Below are positions 21,112-28,571 of a stretch of DNA of 42,526 nucleotides, one piece after another. The notes under the pieces are model-generated. The model was not told the DNA's origin. It did no database searches and saw nothing but the letters and a program-made list of their open reading frames with translations. The first letter of the stretch is position 1, and each line of letters begins with the position of its first letter. A program made the position numbers and the translations under genes. This stretch comes from a virus: positions 1 to 42,526 of IMG/VR virus record IMGVR_UViG_3300027833_000093; one strand, given 5' to 3'.

Positions 21112-21487
21112 AGACTACCTCGTTAAGCCAAGTGTCAAATTCAGTAGAAGAACTAACAAGAGTTTCAGCGTTATCTTCGCTATACTCTAGCTCTTTTGTG
21201 GCGTCTTGACCATCTATATCGACTAGTAATAGTGTCTCAAGATGGGCTAAGGTCAGTCCCTTCCAGTTTTTAACAACTGCGTTTGTAAACTCAGTTATAA
21301 ACTTGTCTTCATCTAAAGTTTCTACTGCTTGTCGTGTCTTGCGATCAAACTTAGTGCTGGTACACTTCTTGCGTAGTCCTGTTAGCTCTTTTCGTGCTAA
21401 GTTAGCTACTTCTACTTCGAATCCCGGTAAGCCAGGAAAGTCAACCCAAACTGCTTTGGTATCAACCATTAATTTTTTTAAATCCAT
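21038..21487 (-). CDS. tail assembly chaperone G
   Basis: A 149-residue protein between the second tube-like gene and the tape measure, with the next frame overlapping its end; this order is diagnostic of tail assembly chaperones. The N-terminus MDLKKLMVDTKAVWVDFPGLPGFEVEV looks like a small beta part, and FITEFTNAVVKNWKGL resembles the helix found in short siphoviral chaperones. It ends PAREVLQE. The start at 21487 has a weak upstream AAGGAATAAT. It should assist folding and polymerisation of the tail tube on the tape measure and be absent from the virion. Confidence 0.75.
   Translation of the reverse strand: MDLKKLMVDTKAVWVDFPGLPGFEVEVANLARKELTGLRKKCTSTKFDRKTRQAVETLDEDKFITEFTNAVVKNWKGLTLAHLETLLLVDIDGQDATKELEYSEDNAETLVSSSTEFDTWLNEVVFDLDNFRTGTKNRSPKPAREVLQE
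21076..21097 (-). other. candidate +1 programmed frameshift site
   Basis: Two places let a P-site tRNA re-pair after moving one base forward. The first is TTT CGC at 21097-21092, where TTT becomes TTC, still read by tRNA-Phe. The second is AAA AAC at 21082-21077 in a run of six A (21083-21078), where AAA becomes AAA. Both lie in the overlap of the two chaperone frames. A -1 slip would enter the third frame, not the open one. Which site is used cannot be told by eye. Confidence 0.5.
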
Positions 21488-21502
21488 TATTATTCCTTAT
21501 TT

Positions 21503-22417
21503 CTAGTTAAGTGTGATTTTAGTGCCGAGGTCGGCAACGTTGTCGTTCATTTTCCAATCATACGCTTGAGTATAAACATCTGATACAGTGTTTCTATTTG
21601 TAAAAGTGCAGTGTTCAAGATTAAACTTAAAGCCTCTAAAGTTTGTACTCGACGCTCCATTACCTGCTGTTATGACAACGGTTACATCTTCCTTCCAGCC
21701 CTGAACATCAGAGTTCGAATTGTTTGTAACATACTGCCCTACAGAACCTGAGAGTATTCTTTTTTGGAGCGTAAACTGAGAAGGGTACATAGAGGTAGCT
21801 GCATTAGTTACGCTCAACGCATCATTGACAGTCTCATAAGGTATCCATTTCACTGCGTTTTGAAGCTCAACAGAACACTTATAAAGACCAGAAGAAAGAT
21901 TTTCGCCGTCTATAGCAACCGCTAACTCTTTTGTTATCTGGTAGTCTCTCGTGCCTCGTGAAGGCAAGGAGATTCCATTTAAGAGATCGGTTCCTCTAGT
22001 CAGCTTTGATGCTTCGCCTGCTAGTGTCAACTTGAGATTCTGTAATTTCTCAATTATGAATGTCCCATTAGTTATAACACAAGTTTCAAGCTTATAAACA
22101 TCATTTGGTAGCTTTATGTATAAAGTAAAGGTATTTAAAGTATAAGTACCGGTTTTGTAATCCACCAAAAGATTAAACACAACATCTAAAGCACTTTGTG
22201 TTATCATTGGTATTGTCATCTCAAAGTTCGCAGGGTTAGCTTTTTTAATATTAGACGCGTCATGCATCTTGTGCTGCTCGTGCAAAGTTTTTTGAGGGTA
22301 TGTCTTATCCGTAAAAGTTTGACTAAAACTTAGCTCAGGGCCTACGTCTAGTCTATGGTAAGATGAACCGTCATAAAGGTAGACCTCCGCTTCTTTATTG
22401 AAATTGAAATTAGCCAT
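21503..22417 (-). CDS. second tail-tube-like protein
   Basis: A 304-residue beta-rich protein between the main tube gene and the chaperones. Its start, MANFNFNKEAEVYLYDGSSY then LSFSQTF, parallels the start of the 371-residue tube protein (SKVFVAPL, then FSFSQAT), so the two look like distant paralogues. The mid-part includes FEMTIPMITQSALDVVFNLL and the end NDNVADLGTKITLN. It is the first gene after the promoter at 22478-22506, but an intrinsic terminator lies in its leader. It has GGAG before the ATG. It may be a tube subunit used at the distal end or a decoration; a role as tail tube initiator is a guess. Confidence 0.65.
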   Translation of the reverse strand: MANFNFNKEAEVYLYDGSSYHRLDVGPELSFSQTFTDKTYPQKTLHEQHKMHDASNIKKANPANFEMTIPMITQSALDVVFNLLVDYKTGTYTLNTFTLYIKLPNDVYKLETCVITNGTFIIEKLQNLKLTLAGEASKLTRGTDLLNGISLPSRGTRDYQITKELAVAIDGENLSSGLYKCSVELQNAVKWIPYETVNDALSVTNAATSMYPSQFTLQKRILSGSVGQYVTNNSNSDVQGWKEDVTVVITAGNGASSTNFRGFKFNLEHCTFTNRNTVSDVYTQAYDWKMNDNVADLGTKITLN

Positions 22418-22429
22418 AATTCTCCGGAT

Positions 22430-22458
22430 AAAAAAAGGGGCTCGAAAAAGAGCCCCTT
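22430..22458 (-). terminator. strong intrinsic terminator after the tail tube gene
   Basis: On the minus strand AAGGGGCTC, a six-base loop, then GAGCCCCTT followed by a run of T (9-bp perfect stem, 7-9 T counting the stem end). It lies downstream of the 22478-22506 promoter and upstream of the 22417 start, so a transcript from that promoter would be only about 40 bases unless it reads through. Confidence 0.93.
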
Positions 22459-22477
22459 CTAACTTTTTCTACTTCAT

Positions 22478-22506
22478 AGTATAGTCCAAAAGACCTCCTA
22501 TGTCAA
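22478..22506 (-). promoter_or_regulatory. sigma-70 promoter immediately before a terminator
   Basis: TTGACA (22506-22501), 17-bp spacer, TATACT (22483-22478), behind an A/T-rich tract that begins at the stop codon of the tube gene. Start predicted near 22471. The spacer contains GGAGGT, the complement of the ACCTC seen in other late spacers. Confidence 0.88.
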
Positions 22507-22515
22507 GAAATATTT

Positions 22516-23631
22516 TTACGCACCTTTATACTTAATGAGAAGTTCGTCAGTAGAATCAATATCACTGCCCAAAGCATGGAAATTAACTTCTAAAGAGATA
22601 ACATCCTCAATAGAGTGTGTTGGCACTTCTAAGTGGCATGCTGCCATCTTCATTTCGATACGAGGAACCGCCGTTGCACCTCCGATCTTAAAGTCAAGAT
22701 CAAAATCATTAGTAACAGTACTGGTTCCTTCGATAAGGTTCTCAAACAAGTCCATACTTGAACTGCTAGTATTGTTTAAGTAGCAGGTAAAGCTGCCTGA
22801 AATACTACGAGTTCCTGTAACATGGTCTAACGGAGTATTTACCACACCTAAAGTTTCTGGGGTTAAGAACGTCATGTTGTTCGAAATAGTGATACTTCCA
22901 CCAGTTAGTGTAAGCACATAAGGATCTACACTTGTTGGGCTTGCTGAAGAGGCTACAAGCTCAGTTAAACGGTTACGAATAAAGTTACTGGTGCTTCCGA
23001 TTCCTTCATACTTTGTGCGAGTTGGAGCAGCTTCTTGCTCTGTAATTATAGTTCCCATACCAGACCAGTTAATAGTCGTGATACCGTCAATATCAAAGTC
23101 AAGACCAGCTTCGTTTACACAACAGTTTGCGATCTTATAAGTAATTGTAGATTCACCTGTAGTACCACCAAGTGTAAAGTAAATATTTGCTTTACCAAGA
23201 CTTGTTTTATTTGAGTTTGCAAAACTGATGTCTAGGTCATCTGTGCCAAGAGTAAATCCTTCGAAAGCAGCGCCGGTCTGAATAGCACTACCGACAGTCA
23301 TTGCCCATAAAACTTCCTCTACTGCGTGATGATTTGCTGCAGCATCGACAGTACCCGCGTCTGAGTTACCTGCGGCGACAAAGGGGCGTGCATAAGTAGA
23401 AAAGCTCCACTCTGCTGGTGCAAGAGAGTCATTGAACATCTTGCGACCGCGTCGGCTGACATTGCTGCCTGCTGACATTTCGTTTAAGGTTACTTCTGAG
23501 CTGTTAGTTGCCTGTGAGAAAGAAAATCCGTCAAGTACGGGAATCTCCCATACACCTGCTTCTGTCCCGTTTGCAGCTAGGGGTGCGACAAAAACCTTAC
23601 TGTCGCGGCTAAAAAACATGTTATCTGCCAT
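22516..23631 (-). CDS. major tail tube protein
   Basis: A 371-residue protein with the order and texture of siphoviral tube proteins. Visible: MADNMFFSRDSKVFVAPL, FSFSQATNSSEVTLNE, then N-V-S-R-R-G-R-K-M-F-N-D-S-L-A-P-A-E-W-S-F, with the repeated theme of strands that start Thr/Ser and end Glu/Leu. A second half from about residue 215 (TSNFIRNRLTELVASS onward) repeats the beta layout (GSITISNNMTFLTPE, then GTRSISGSFTCYLNN), suggesting two tandem tube-type domains. The final strand is followed by LLIKYKGA. The gene is bounded downstream by the terminator at 22430-22458, as fits a highly made protein. It polymerises around the tape measure. Confidence 0.78.
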   Translation of the reverse strand: MADNMFFSRDSKVFVAPLAANGTEAGVWEIPVLDGFSFSQATNSSEVTLNEMSAGSNVSRRGRKMFNDSLAPAEWSFSTYARPFVAAGNSDAGTVDAAANHHAVEEVLWAMTVGSAIQTGAAFEGFTLGTDDLDISFANSNKTSLGKANIYFTLGGTTGESTITYKIANCCVNEAGLDFDIDGITTINWSGMGTIITEQEAAPTRTKYEGIGSTSNFIRNRLTELVASSASPTSVDPYVLTLTGGSITISNNMTFLTPETLGVVNTPLDHVTGTRSISGSFTCYLNNTSSSSMDLFENLIEGTSTVTNDFDLDFKIGGATAVPRIEMKMAACHLEVPTHSIEDVISLEVNFHALGSDIDSTDELLIKYKGA

Positions 23632-23694
23632 AGTTATTCTCCTATGTTATCTTGAAAAGGCTAGGACGTGAACTTTTGCTCGTGCCTGCATTTT

Positions 23695-24144
23695 CTAATA
23701 TCGAACCTCTATAAGCATCTCTCCGACGCCCATGGGTTCAAGCACACCTTCATCAGTTTCAATACTGACTATTGTGATTTGTTGTGTAAATTGACCCGTA
23801 TTAGTACGATCAAAATACTCTAATCGAGAGTTTTCTTCTAAAACAGTCTCTACGTCTTCCATCAATTCGTCTAGTGCTTCTACCGCGTCTTCTGCTTGCA
23901 CGTAGCATCTTAATGTAATAGAAAGAAACCTATCTTTATACCCGCCAGCCTGATACTCTCTTGTCTCAGATCCAGCATTTAAGTGAACTGTAGGAAATTC
24001 CTCCACTTCATCCCAAAACTTTAGTCTTGGAGATACATTTTCATTTAAGTCTGTTAAGTATGCTCCCGACCCGTTTATATCCTTGAGCTTACTAACGATG
24101 GCTTGTACAATGCCTAGACGTCTTGTAGTGTATGCTCTGCTCAT
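23695..24144 (-). CDS. tail terminator / minor tail protein
   Basis: A 149-residue protein two genes after the head connector and just before the tube, where tail terminators (gpU-like) sit. N-terminal helix (TTRRLGIVQAIVSKLKDI), then FPTVHLNAGSETREY and DRFLSITLRCYVQAEDAVEALDELMEDVETVLEE, and a last strand GVGEMLIEVRY. The alternation of an opening helix, a beta sheet, a long acidic helix and a closing strand fits the known fold of the terminator ring. Its start shares one base with the stop of the preceding gene. It would cap the finished tube and join it to the head. Confidence 0.7.
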   Translation of the reverse strand: MSRAYTTRRLGIVQAIVSKLKDINGSGAYLTDLNENVSPRLKFWDEVEEFPTVHLNAGSETREYQAGGYKDRFLSITLRCYVQAEDAVEALDELMEDVETVLEENSRLEYFDRTNTGQFTQQITIVSIETDEGVLEPMGVGEMLIEVRY

Positions 24145-25595
24145 TATAGTCTCCTGGTATATAGTCTACCGATTGCGGCAGAAGCTGCAATTTCTCTTAT
24201 AGACTTATCAATTAATCTTCTAGGGTCTCTTTCTACACTACCTTGTGCGTACCCTGGCTCAAAAGTCTGGTACGGATTTTTCTGATAAGTGTATCCCACA
24301 CTAGTAAAGCCTTTATTTGTTGTTGTGATATCTACTGCTTTTACACTTCGGGCAAATCTTCCTGTACGCCGGTTAAGAGCTGGGTCTTCCATATTCTGCT
24401 CTACAACTGTAGGGAGTTGACTGTTTAACATTGTCAACATCTTTAAAGGGCTAGATGCAGGACTTTCAGAAGCTTTTTGTCTTTGACGACTCATTCTAGC
24501 CGCCCTTACTCCTGCTCCTAGTTTAGTTGCACTTAGGCCCTTACCACCTGAACTTGCCTTATTAAGTTTATTTGAGGCAGTTTTACTGTTTATTTTAGTA
24601 TCTTTTGCAGTTACTTTAACATTTTTAGTTTTTAACTTCTTAAAAGGGTCTACAATATTCTTACGTATTTTCTTTCTTTTCTTAGCATCTATGCTGTCAG
24701 ATCCTTTTAGCTTTACTAATCCTTTACCCGTGTCTATTGACTTTTCTAGCTTTTTAATTGCTGCTTTTAACTGTTTTTGTAGAGCTTTCTTTGCAGCCTT
24801 AACTTCAGCACCTCCGCCCTTACCCTGCTTGTTTAGGTAGTCGGACTCTAGAGAGATAGTATGTGAATCTTGCTTATCATTTCTTAAAACGGTTATTAAA
24901 GTATCTACCCCTAATACATCTTGCAAGTCTGAAGAAGTTGCCTTGCTGTCAAGTTTTTCACTATTTGCAATACCATCAAAACTATCTCTTAAAAAACTTT
25001 CAAAAATACCTGCCCCTTTTGCGTGCCCTGCATTATAATAACGGCCCGCAGCTTCTGCAGTTTTACCGCTGGCAGTACGTAAACTTCTGTTTCTTAGCCT
25101 TCCTGTTTCAGGATTTACTTCTGTAGTACTTTTTAAATGAGCCTGTAACTTTTTAAAGAACTTTTTAAGGGCAGGCTGATAAGCTAATTTTACTTTTGAA
25201 AATACATCACTAGGGTATATTTTTCTTTTAGATCTACCAAGTGTAATAACACGTTGAGATCCTACGCTTGAATCGAACTTAAAAGATATAGTATTTGCTG
25301 TTGACTTATACTTATACTCAGCCTTTGTTGCCATTTTTGAAAGTTTTTTATCAAGATCTTCTTTCATTTCTTTTGACAGTCTGTTTATAACCTTTCTATC
25401 TTCTTGTGTAAGTACTAGTTTATTCTTTGTAGACTCTAATTCTATCTTTGTTTGTTTGGCCATTTCTAAAGAACTAAACTTAAAAATATGTACTCTTTTA
25501 TCTCCAACAAGATCTCTATAGAGATTAGTCCCGCCCTGACTCTGTAACGTACTATTTAACTTATTACAAAATGCTAATACGGATTGCTTACTCAT
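24144..25595 (-). CDS. basic virion protein, probable neck or minor tail role
   Basis: An unusual 483-residue, very Lys-rich protein that I cannot name. Residues 1-170 are helical and charged; 230-340 is a stretch of Lys/Ala/Asp runs (AAKKALQKQLKAAIKKLEK), likely coiled or disordered. The last 110 residues (NRRTGRFARSVKAV, TYQKNPYQTFEPG, RDPRRLIDKSIREIA) resemble the HK97 gp10-like neck family in outline, with a conserved tyrosine-proline-phenylalanine patch. The position, between the gp6-like connector and the tail terminator, also suits a head-closure or neck protein. It shares one base with both neighbours. The enlarged basic N-terminal part may contact DNA in the neck. Confidence 0.55.
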   Translation of the reverse strand: MSKQSVLAFCNKLNSTLQSQGGTNLYRDLVGDKRVHIFKFSSLEMAKQTKIELESTKNKLVLTQEDRKVINRLSKEMKEDLDKKLSKMATKAEYKYKSTANTISFKFDSSVGSQRVITLGRSKRKIYPSDVFSKVKLAYQPALKKFFKKLQAHLKSTTEVNPETGRLRNRSLRTASGKTAEAAGRYYNAGHAKGAGIFESFLRDSFDGIANSEKLDSKATSSDLQDVLGVDTLITVLRNDKQDSHTISLESDYLNKQGKGGGAEVKAAKKALQKQLKAAIKKLEKSIDTGKGLVKLKGSDSIDAKKRKKIRKNIVDPFKKLKTKNVKVTAKDTKINSKTASNKLNKASSGGKGLSATKLGAGVRAARMSRQRQKASESPASSPLKMLTMLNSQLPTVVEQNMEDPALNRRTGRFARSVKAVDITTTNKGFTSVGYTYQKNPYQTFEPGYAQGSVERDPRRLIDKSIREIAASAAIGRLYTRRL

Positions 25596-26179
25596 TAAAA
25601 GTTTTTATATAGATCCAAGACTCTTTTAATGTGGTCTGGGAACGCTACGTTATTACGCTGGCTAGAAGAGGCACTATTTTGAATGCTTGCACCTTGTATA
25701 GTTTGACGTGCTTTGTGCTCGTCTTTCATATAGTATGTAATTAAATCAATAACTGCAAGCTGTAAGTCTGCAGGGCACTCTGCATATCCTGCTTTATATG
25801 TAATCTTTACGGCAGCAGGGCCTGTAGGCCAAGACTTACCAACACCGCTTGTATTAACGCGATAGATACTATCAGTAGAGCTATCTGCATAGTACTCTGT
25901 AGAAGGCACAGTAGTGTAACTAGCACTAAAAGTTTCTCTTTCCTGTACTGATACTATAGTCACTATAGGAGTCTCTGTCAGTTGTACTAGGCTAGTAGCC
26001 CAGCTAACTGTGAAGTCTTCTACTTTATTTTCAGTGTAGTGGTCTACTAAGGTAGTTCCACAATAAGTTTTTACTAATGCACTCACGGCCGAAATTAAAG
26101 AATTGATCCGAGAATCTTCTTTTGTACTTTGGATATTCTCCGAAGTTTTGTATTCTTCAAGTGTAATCAAGTTTGCCAT
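25595..26179 (-). CDS. head-tail connector, gp6-like
   Basis: A 194-residue protein directly after the capsid. The start (LITLEEYKTSENIQSTKEDSRI) and NSLISAVSALVKTYCGTTLV are typical of the Gp6/gp15-type adaptor, with the conserved pattern of a helix, Y-C-G, then TETPIVTIVSV in a strand and Y-K-A-G-Y-A-E-C-P-A-D-L-Q-L-A-V later. The end, RVLDLYKNF, is also usual. It should form the dodecameric ring below the portal. The gene follows the intrinsic terminator after the capsid gene, so it is probably made at a lower level, and is translationally coupled to the next gene. Confidence 0.85.
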   Translation of the reverse strand: MANLITLEEYKTSENIQSTKEDSRINSLISAVSALVKTYCGTTLVDHYTENKVEDFTVSWATSLVQLTETPIVTIVSVQERETFSASYTTVPSTEYYADSSTDSIYRVNTSGVGKSWPTGPAAVKITYKAGYAECPADLQLAVIDLITYYMKDEHKARQTIQGASIQNSASSSQRNNVAFPDHIKRVLDLYKNF

Positions 26180-26194
26180 TTATAAGTCCATTAG

Positions 26195-26223
26195 TAAAAA
26201 CTTAGGGGAGATAAACTCCCCTT
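26195..26223 (-). terminator. intrinsic terminator after the capsid gene
   Basis: Minus strand AAGGGGAG, loop TTTAT, CTCCCCTAAG, then TTTTT. The 6-bp GC-rich stem starts 21 bases after the capsid stop. Termination is likely partial, since the connector and tail genes that follow have no promoter until 22506. Confidence 0.82.
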
Positions 26224-26243
26224 CGTTTCTAATCTTTTGTAGA

Positions 26244-28253
26244 TTAAGAGTCAGTACGAATCAACTTAACAACCGATACATCGGTAGTGCCGTTGTTAGC
26301 ACGCAACTGGTTGAAGCCGAGTGACTGGCTAGCAACAATTACGTTACGCTGGTTCATTACTTCGTAATCCTGCTCTACAGATACACCGCGGAGACGTGGG
26401 ATGACGTGGTTACGAACGTTAACACAGTAGCCTACAGAAGCAGTGTTGGCTTCAGTTTCGAGCTGGTCAGATACAATAACTGGAGTGCCATAGATAGCGC
26501 CGACCATGCCGGTGATCTTAGTAGCAATATCAGAACCTACGTCAGTAATGTCAGCAAAAGCTGGATCAGCAAGCAGATCATAATAACGAGCCTGAGATAC
26601 GACATAAACGAGGTCAGAAGGCATCATGCCATACTTACCCATCAACTTACGACCAGCAAGGAACTCAGCAGCAGTAACTGCAACATCAGCACTACCAGTA
26701 GAGTTAAGAACAGCAACGCTGTTAGAACCTGCAAGAGCTTCCAAGCCGTTAAAGCCTTCGTCGCCACCAGAGGTACCGTTGATAATTGCGTTGTCTACGG
26801 CACGAGCGTGGGCGCGAGCAACAGAGTCAACCAACATAGGCATCAAGTTAACGAGCACTTCTTCATCAACATTGTTGTCCATGAAAGTAGTAGAAACCAG
26901 ACGGTTAGCTTTCAGAATTACCTGAGCAGCGTTATACTGGTTACCAGTTACCTGAGGACGGTTAGTCAAGTTACCGGCGGCAGCAGTGTTAGCGCCCCAA
27001 GTAGCTGGAAGTGCGTCGGTCTGAATTGGCAGTACTTGAGTCTGTGAGTTAATAGTAATCTCACGGAAAGCCTGGGCCAACTTCAGTTCTTGCATGATTT
27101 CTTTCTCGATTTGAGTAGAAACGCCTTGAGCGATGTCACCAGCATTAGCTGCATAGTTTACGCCTGCTTTTTCAAACAAGTCCTGAGAGTAAGAAGTATC
27201 CCAGCCTTTGCCAGTCATTACGCCTAGCATGTGGCCAGTCATAAACTCTTTAGCAAACTTAGAAATGTCGCCTTTACCTTCTGAACGGTCGCCGAAGCTT
27301 TTCTTGCTGTTTTGCATAGCAGTAATTTCAGCTGATTTCTCTTCGAGGTCCTTGCCGTACTTAGCAATAACTTCGTCGAACTTAGCATCTTTTTCGTTAA
27401 GCTGCTTCTGTACGTCAGCCATAAGAGCTTCTACGCCAGTTTGTACGCCCGCTTTAACACGGATTGATTCGGCTTCTAGAGCCTGAGCTTTTTCAACTTC
27501 TGCTTCGGCGGATGCCTTGGCTACTGCGTCGTCAGCTGCTTTTTGCTCGGCTTGCTTCATTGCGATTTTAGCAGCTGTATCTTCAGCTACTTTCTTTGCA
27601 AAAGCTTCCAAGTCGATGTTTTGATTGTCCATTTTGATCTCCTGATCTGCGGAAATAAGTTCCGCGCTTTTAGGTGTGTTGTCACTAGCTATATTTGAAG
27701 AAGTATCTTCGTCCTTAGCCAGAGACTGACCTGCTAGATCTACACGATTAGTGAAAGTTTTTTTGAACTCTTCGTACTCTTTATCAGAGTCAAAAGACTT
27801 CGCGAGCGAAAAAGTAGCTGACTGATTACAAGGTACGGAAACAACCGATACCTCAAATAGCTCAGCGTCCTTAATCATAAGTCCGTCGGTTTCCTTAATG
27901 TAATCAGCATCCTTGACTCGGAAACCTACGGAAAAGGCCCCAAGAACACCGTCTTTTACTAGCTCTGCAACATTAGCAGGTGCTGACTTGCTAATCTTAC
28001 ATTCTAATTCCAAACCATCAGGGCCAGCTTTTAGACCTGTAGCTCGACCAATTGGCTTGTCATAGTCATGATTAAACAAGATAATTGGATTCTTTTCAAA
28101 GTTCTTTAGTCCACCTTTTTGCCAAGCTTCTACTGAGATGGAATCACCCGCGCGATCAAAATCAGCTGTACTTGCAAACCCTCGAATCATTACAGAACCA
28201 TCGTCCTGTGCCTGAGTCTTGAAGGTAGACGTAAGATTAAAGATTTTATTCAT
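26244..28253 (-). CDS. prohead protease - major capsid protein fusion
   Basis: One 669-residue frame joins two proteins usually separate. Residues 1-155 form a serine protease of family S78 (HK97 prohead protease): H62 in LFNHDYDKPIGR, S108 in LGAFSVGFRV, and E134 in AELFEVSVVSVPC are the likely catalytic residues. Residues about 155-205 link. From M208 the sequence is an HK97-type capsid: a Lys/Glu/Ala coiled delta domain (about 215-310), then the coat domain (SQTQVLPIQTD, AAQVILKANRLVSTTFMD, AHARAVDNAIING, VYVVSQARYYDLLADPAF). M208 has a Shine-Dalgarno box of its own, so a 462-residue capsid precursor may be made as well. The protease should cut the delta domain after shell assembly. Confidence 0.93.
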   Translation of the reverse strand: MNKIFNLTSTFKTQAQDDGSVMIRGFASTADFDRAGDSISVEAWQKGGLKNFEKNPIILFNHDYDKPIGRATGLKAGPDGLELECKISKSAPANVAELVKDGVLGAFSVGFRVKDADYIKETDGLMIKDAELFEVSVVSVPCNQSATFSLAKSFDSDKEYEEFKKTFTNRVDLAGQSLAKDEDTSSNIASDNTPKSAELISADQEIKMDNQNIDLEAFAKKVAEDTAAKIAMKQAEQKAADDAVAKASAEAEVEKAQALEAESIRVKAGVQTGVEALMADVQKQLNEKDAKFDEVIAKYGKDLEEKSAEITAMQNSKKSFGDRSEGKGDISKFAKEFMTGHMLGVMTGKGWDTSYSQDLFEKAGVNYAANAGDIAQGVSTQIEKEIMQELKLAQAFREITINSQTQVLPIQTDALPATWGANTAAAGNLTNRPQVTGNQYNAAQVILKANRLVSTTFMDNNVDEEVLVNLMPMLVDSVARAHARAVDNAIINGTSGGDEGFNGLEALAGSNSVAVLNSTGSADVAVTAAEFLAGRKLMGKYGMMPSDLVYVVSQARYYDLLADPAFADITDVGSDIATKITGMVGAIYGTPVIVSDQLETEANTASVGYCVNVRNHVIPRLRGVSVEQDYEVMNQRNVIVASQSLGFNQLRANNGTTDVSVVKLIRTDS
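27630..27644 (-). promoter_or_regulatory. internal ribosome binding site and start for the capsid part
   Basis: Minus strand CAGGAGATCAAAATG: GGAG six bases before an in-frame ATG (27632-27630, residue 208 of the fusion). Starting here gives 462 residues, the usual size of an HK97-type capsid precursor with its delta domain. Confidence 0.65.
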
Positions 28254-28256
28254 ATC

Positions 28257-28571
28257 TTAATCCTTTTTTACTGCTGGTTTAATAGCAGGCTTGACCGCTG
28301 CCTTAGGTGCAGGCTTTGGTGCTTTGGGTGTAACAGGTTTTGGCTCCGGCTTAGGCGGTGCCTTGGGCGCTGAGAGCTCAGGATATTGAATCCTAAGTGC
28401 ATGAGTAAGGTACTTCCATGCTTTAAAACTTCTTTTAACAGTTATAACACAGCAGGCGTCTAAGCCTACAATTGCCATATATTCTTTTTGCTGAATACTT
28501 AAAGGCAACTCAAACTCTTTAAAATGTTTGAAAGCTGTTTCTAGTACTGCTTGTCTTTGACGAACTGCCAT
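28257..28571 (-). CDS. small protein with Pro/Lys/Ala-rich tail
   Basis: A 104-residue protein of unknown role, packed between portal and protease. Residues 1-70 look helical (VLETAFKHFKEFELPLSIQQ, then IQYPELS) with paired cysteines in GLDACCVITV. Residues 71-104 are only Pro, Lys, Ala and Val with a few others, an extended tail such as those of some scaffold-like or portal-associated proteins. It follows the portal stop without a gap and ends three bases before the protease start, so it is part of the head-building block. Confidence 0.7.
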   Translation of the reverse strand: MAVRQRQAVLETAFKHFKEFELPLSIQQKEYMAIVGLDACCVITVKRSFKAWKYLTHALRIQYPELSAPKAPPKPEPKPVTPKAPKPAPKAAVKPAIKPAVKKD

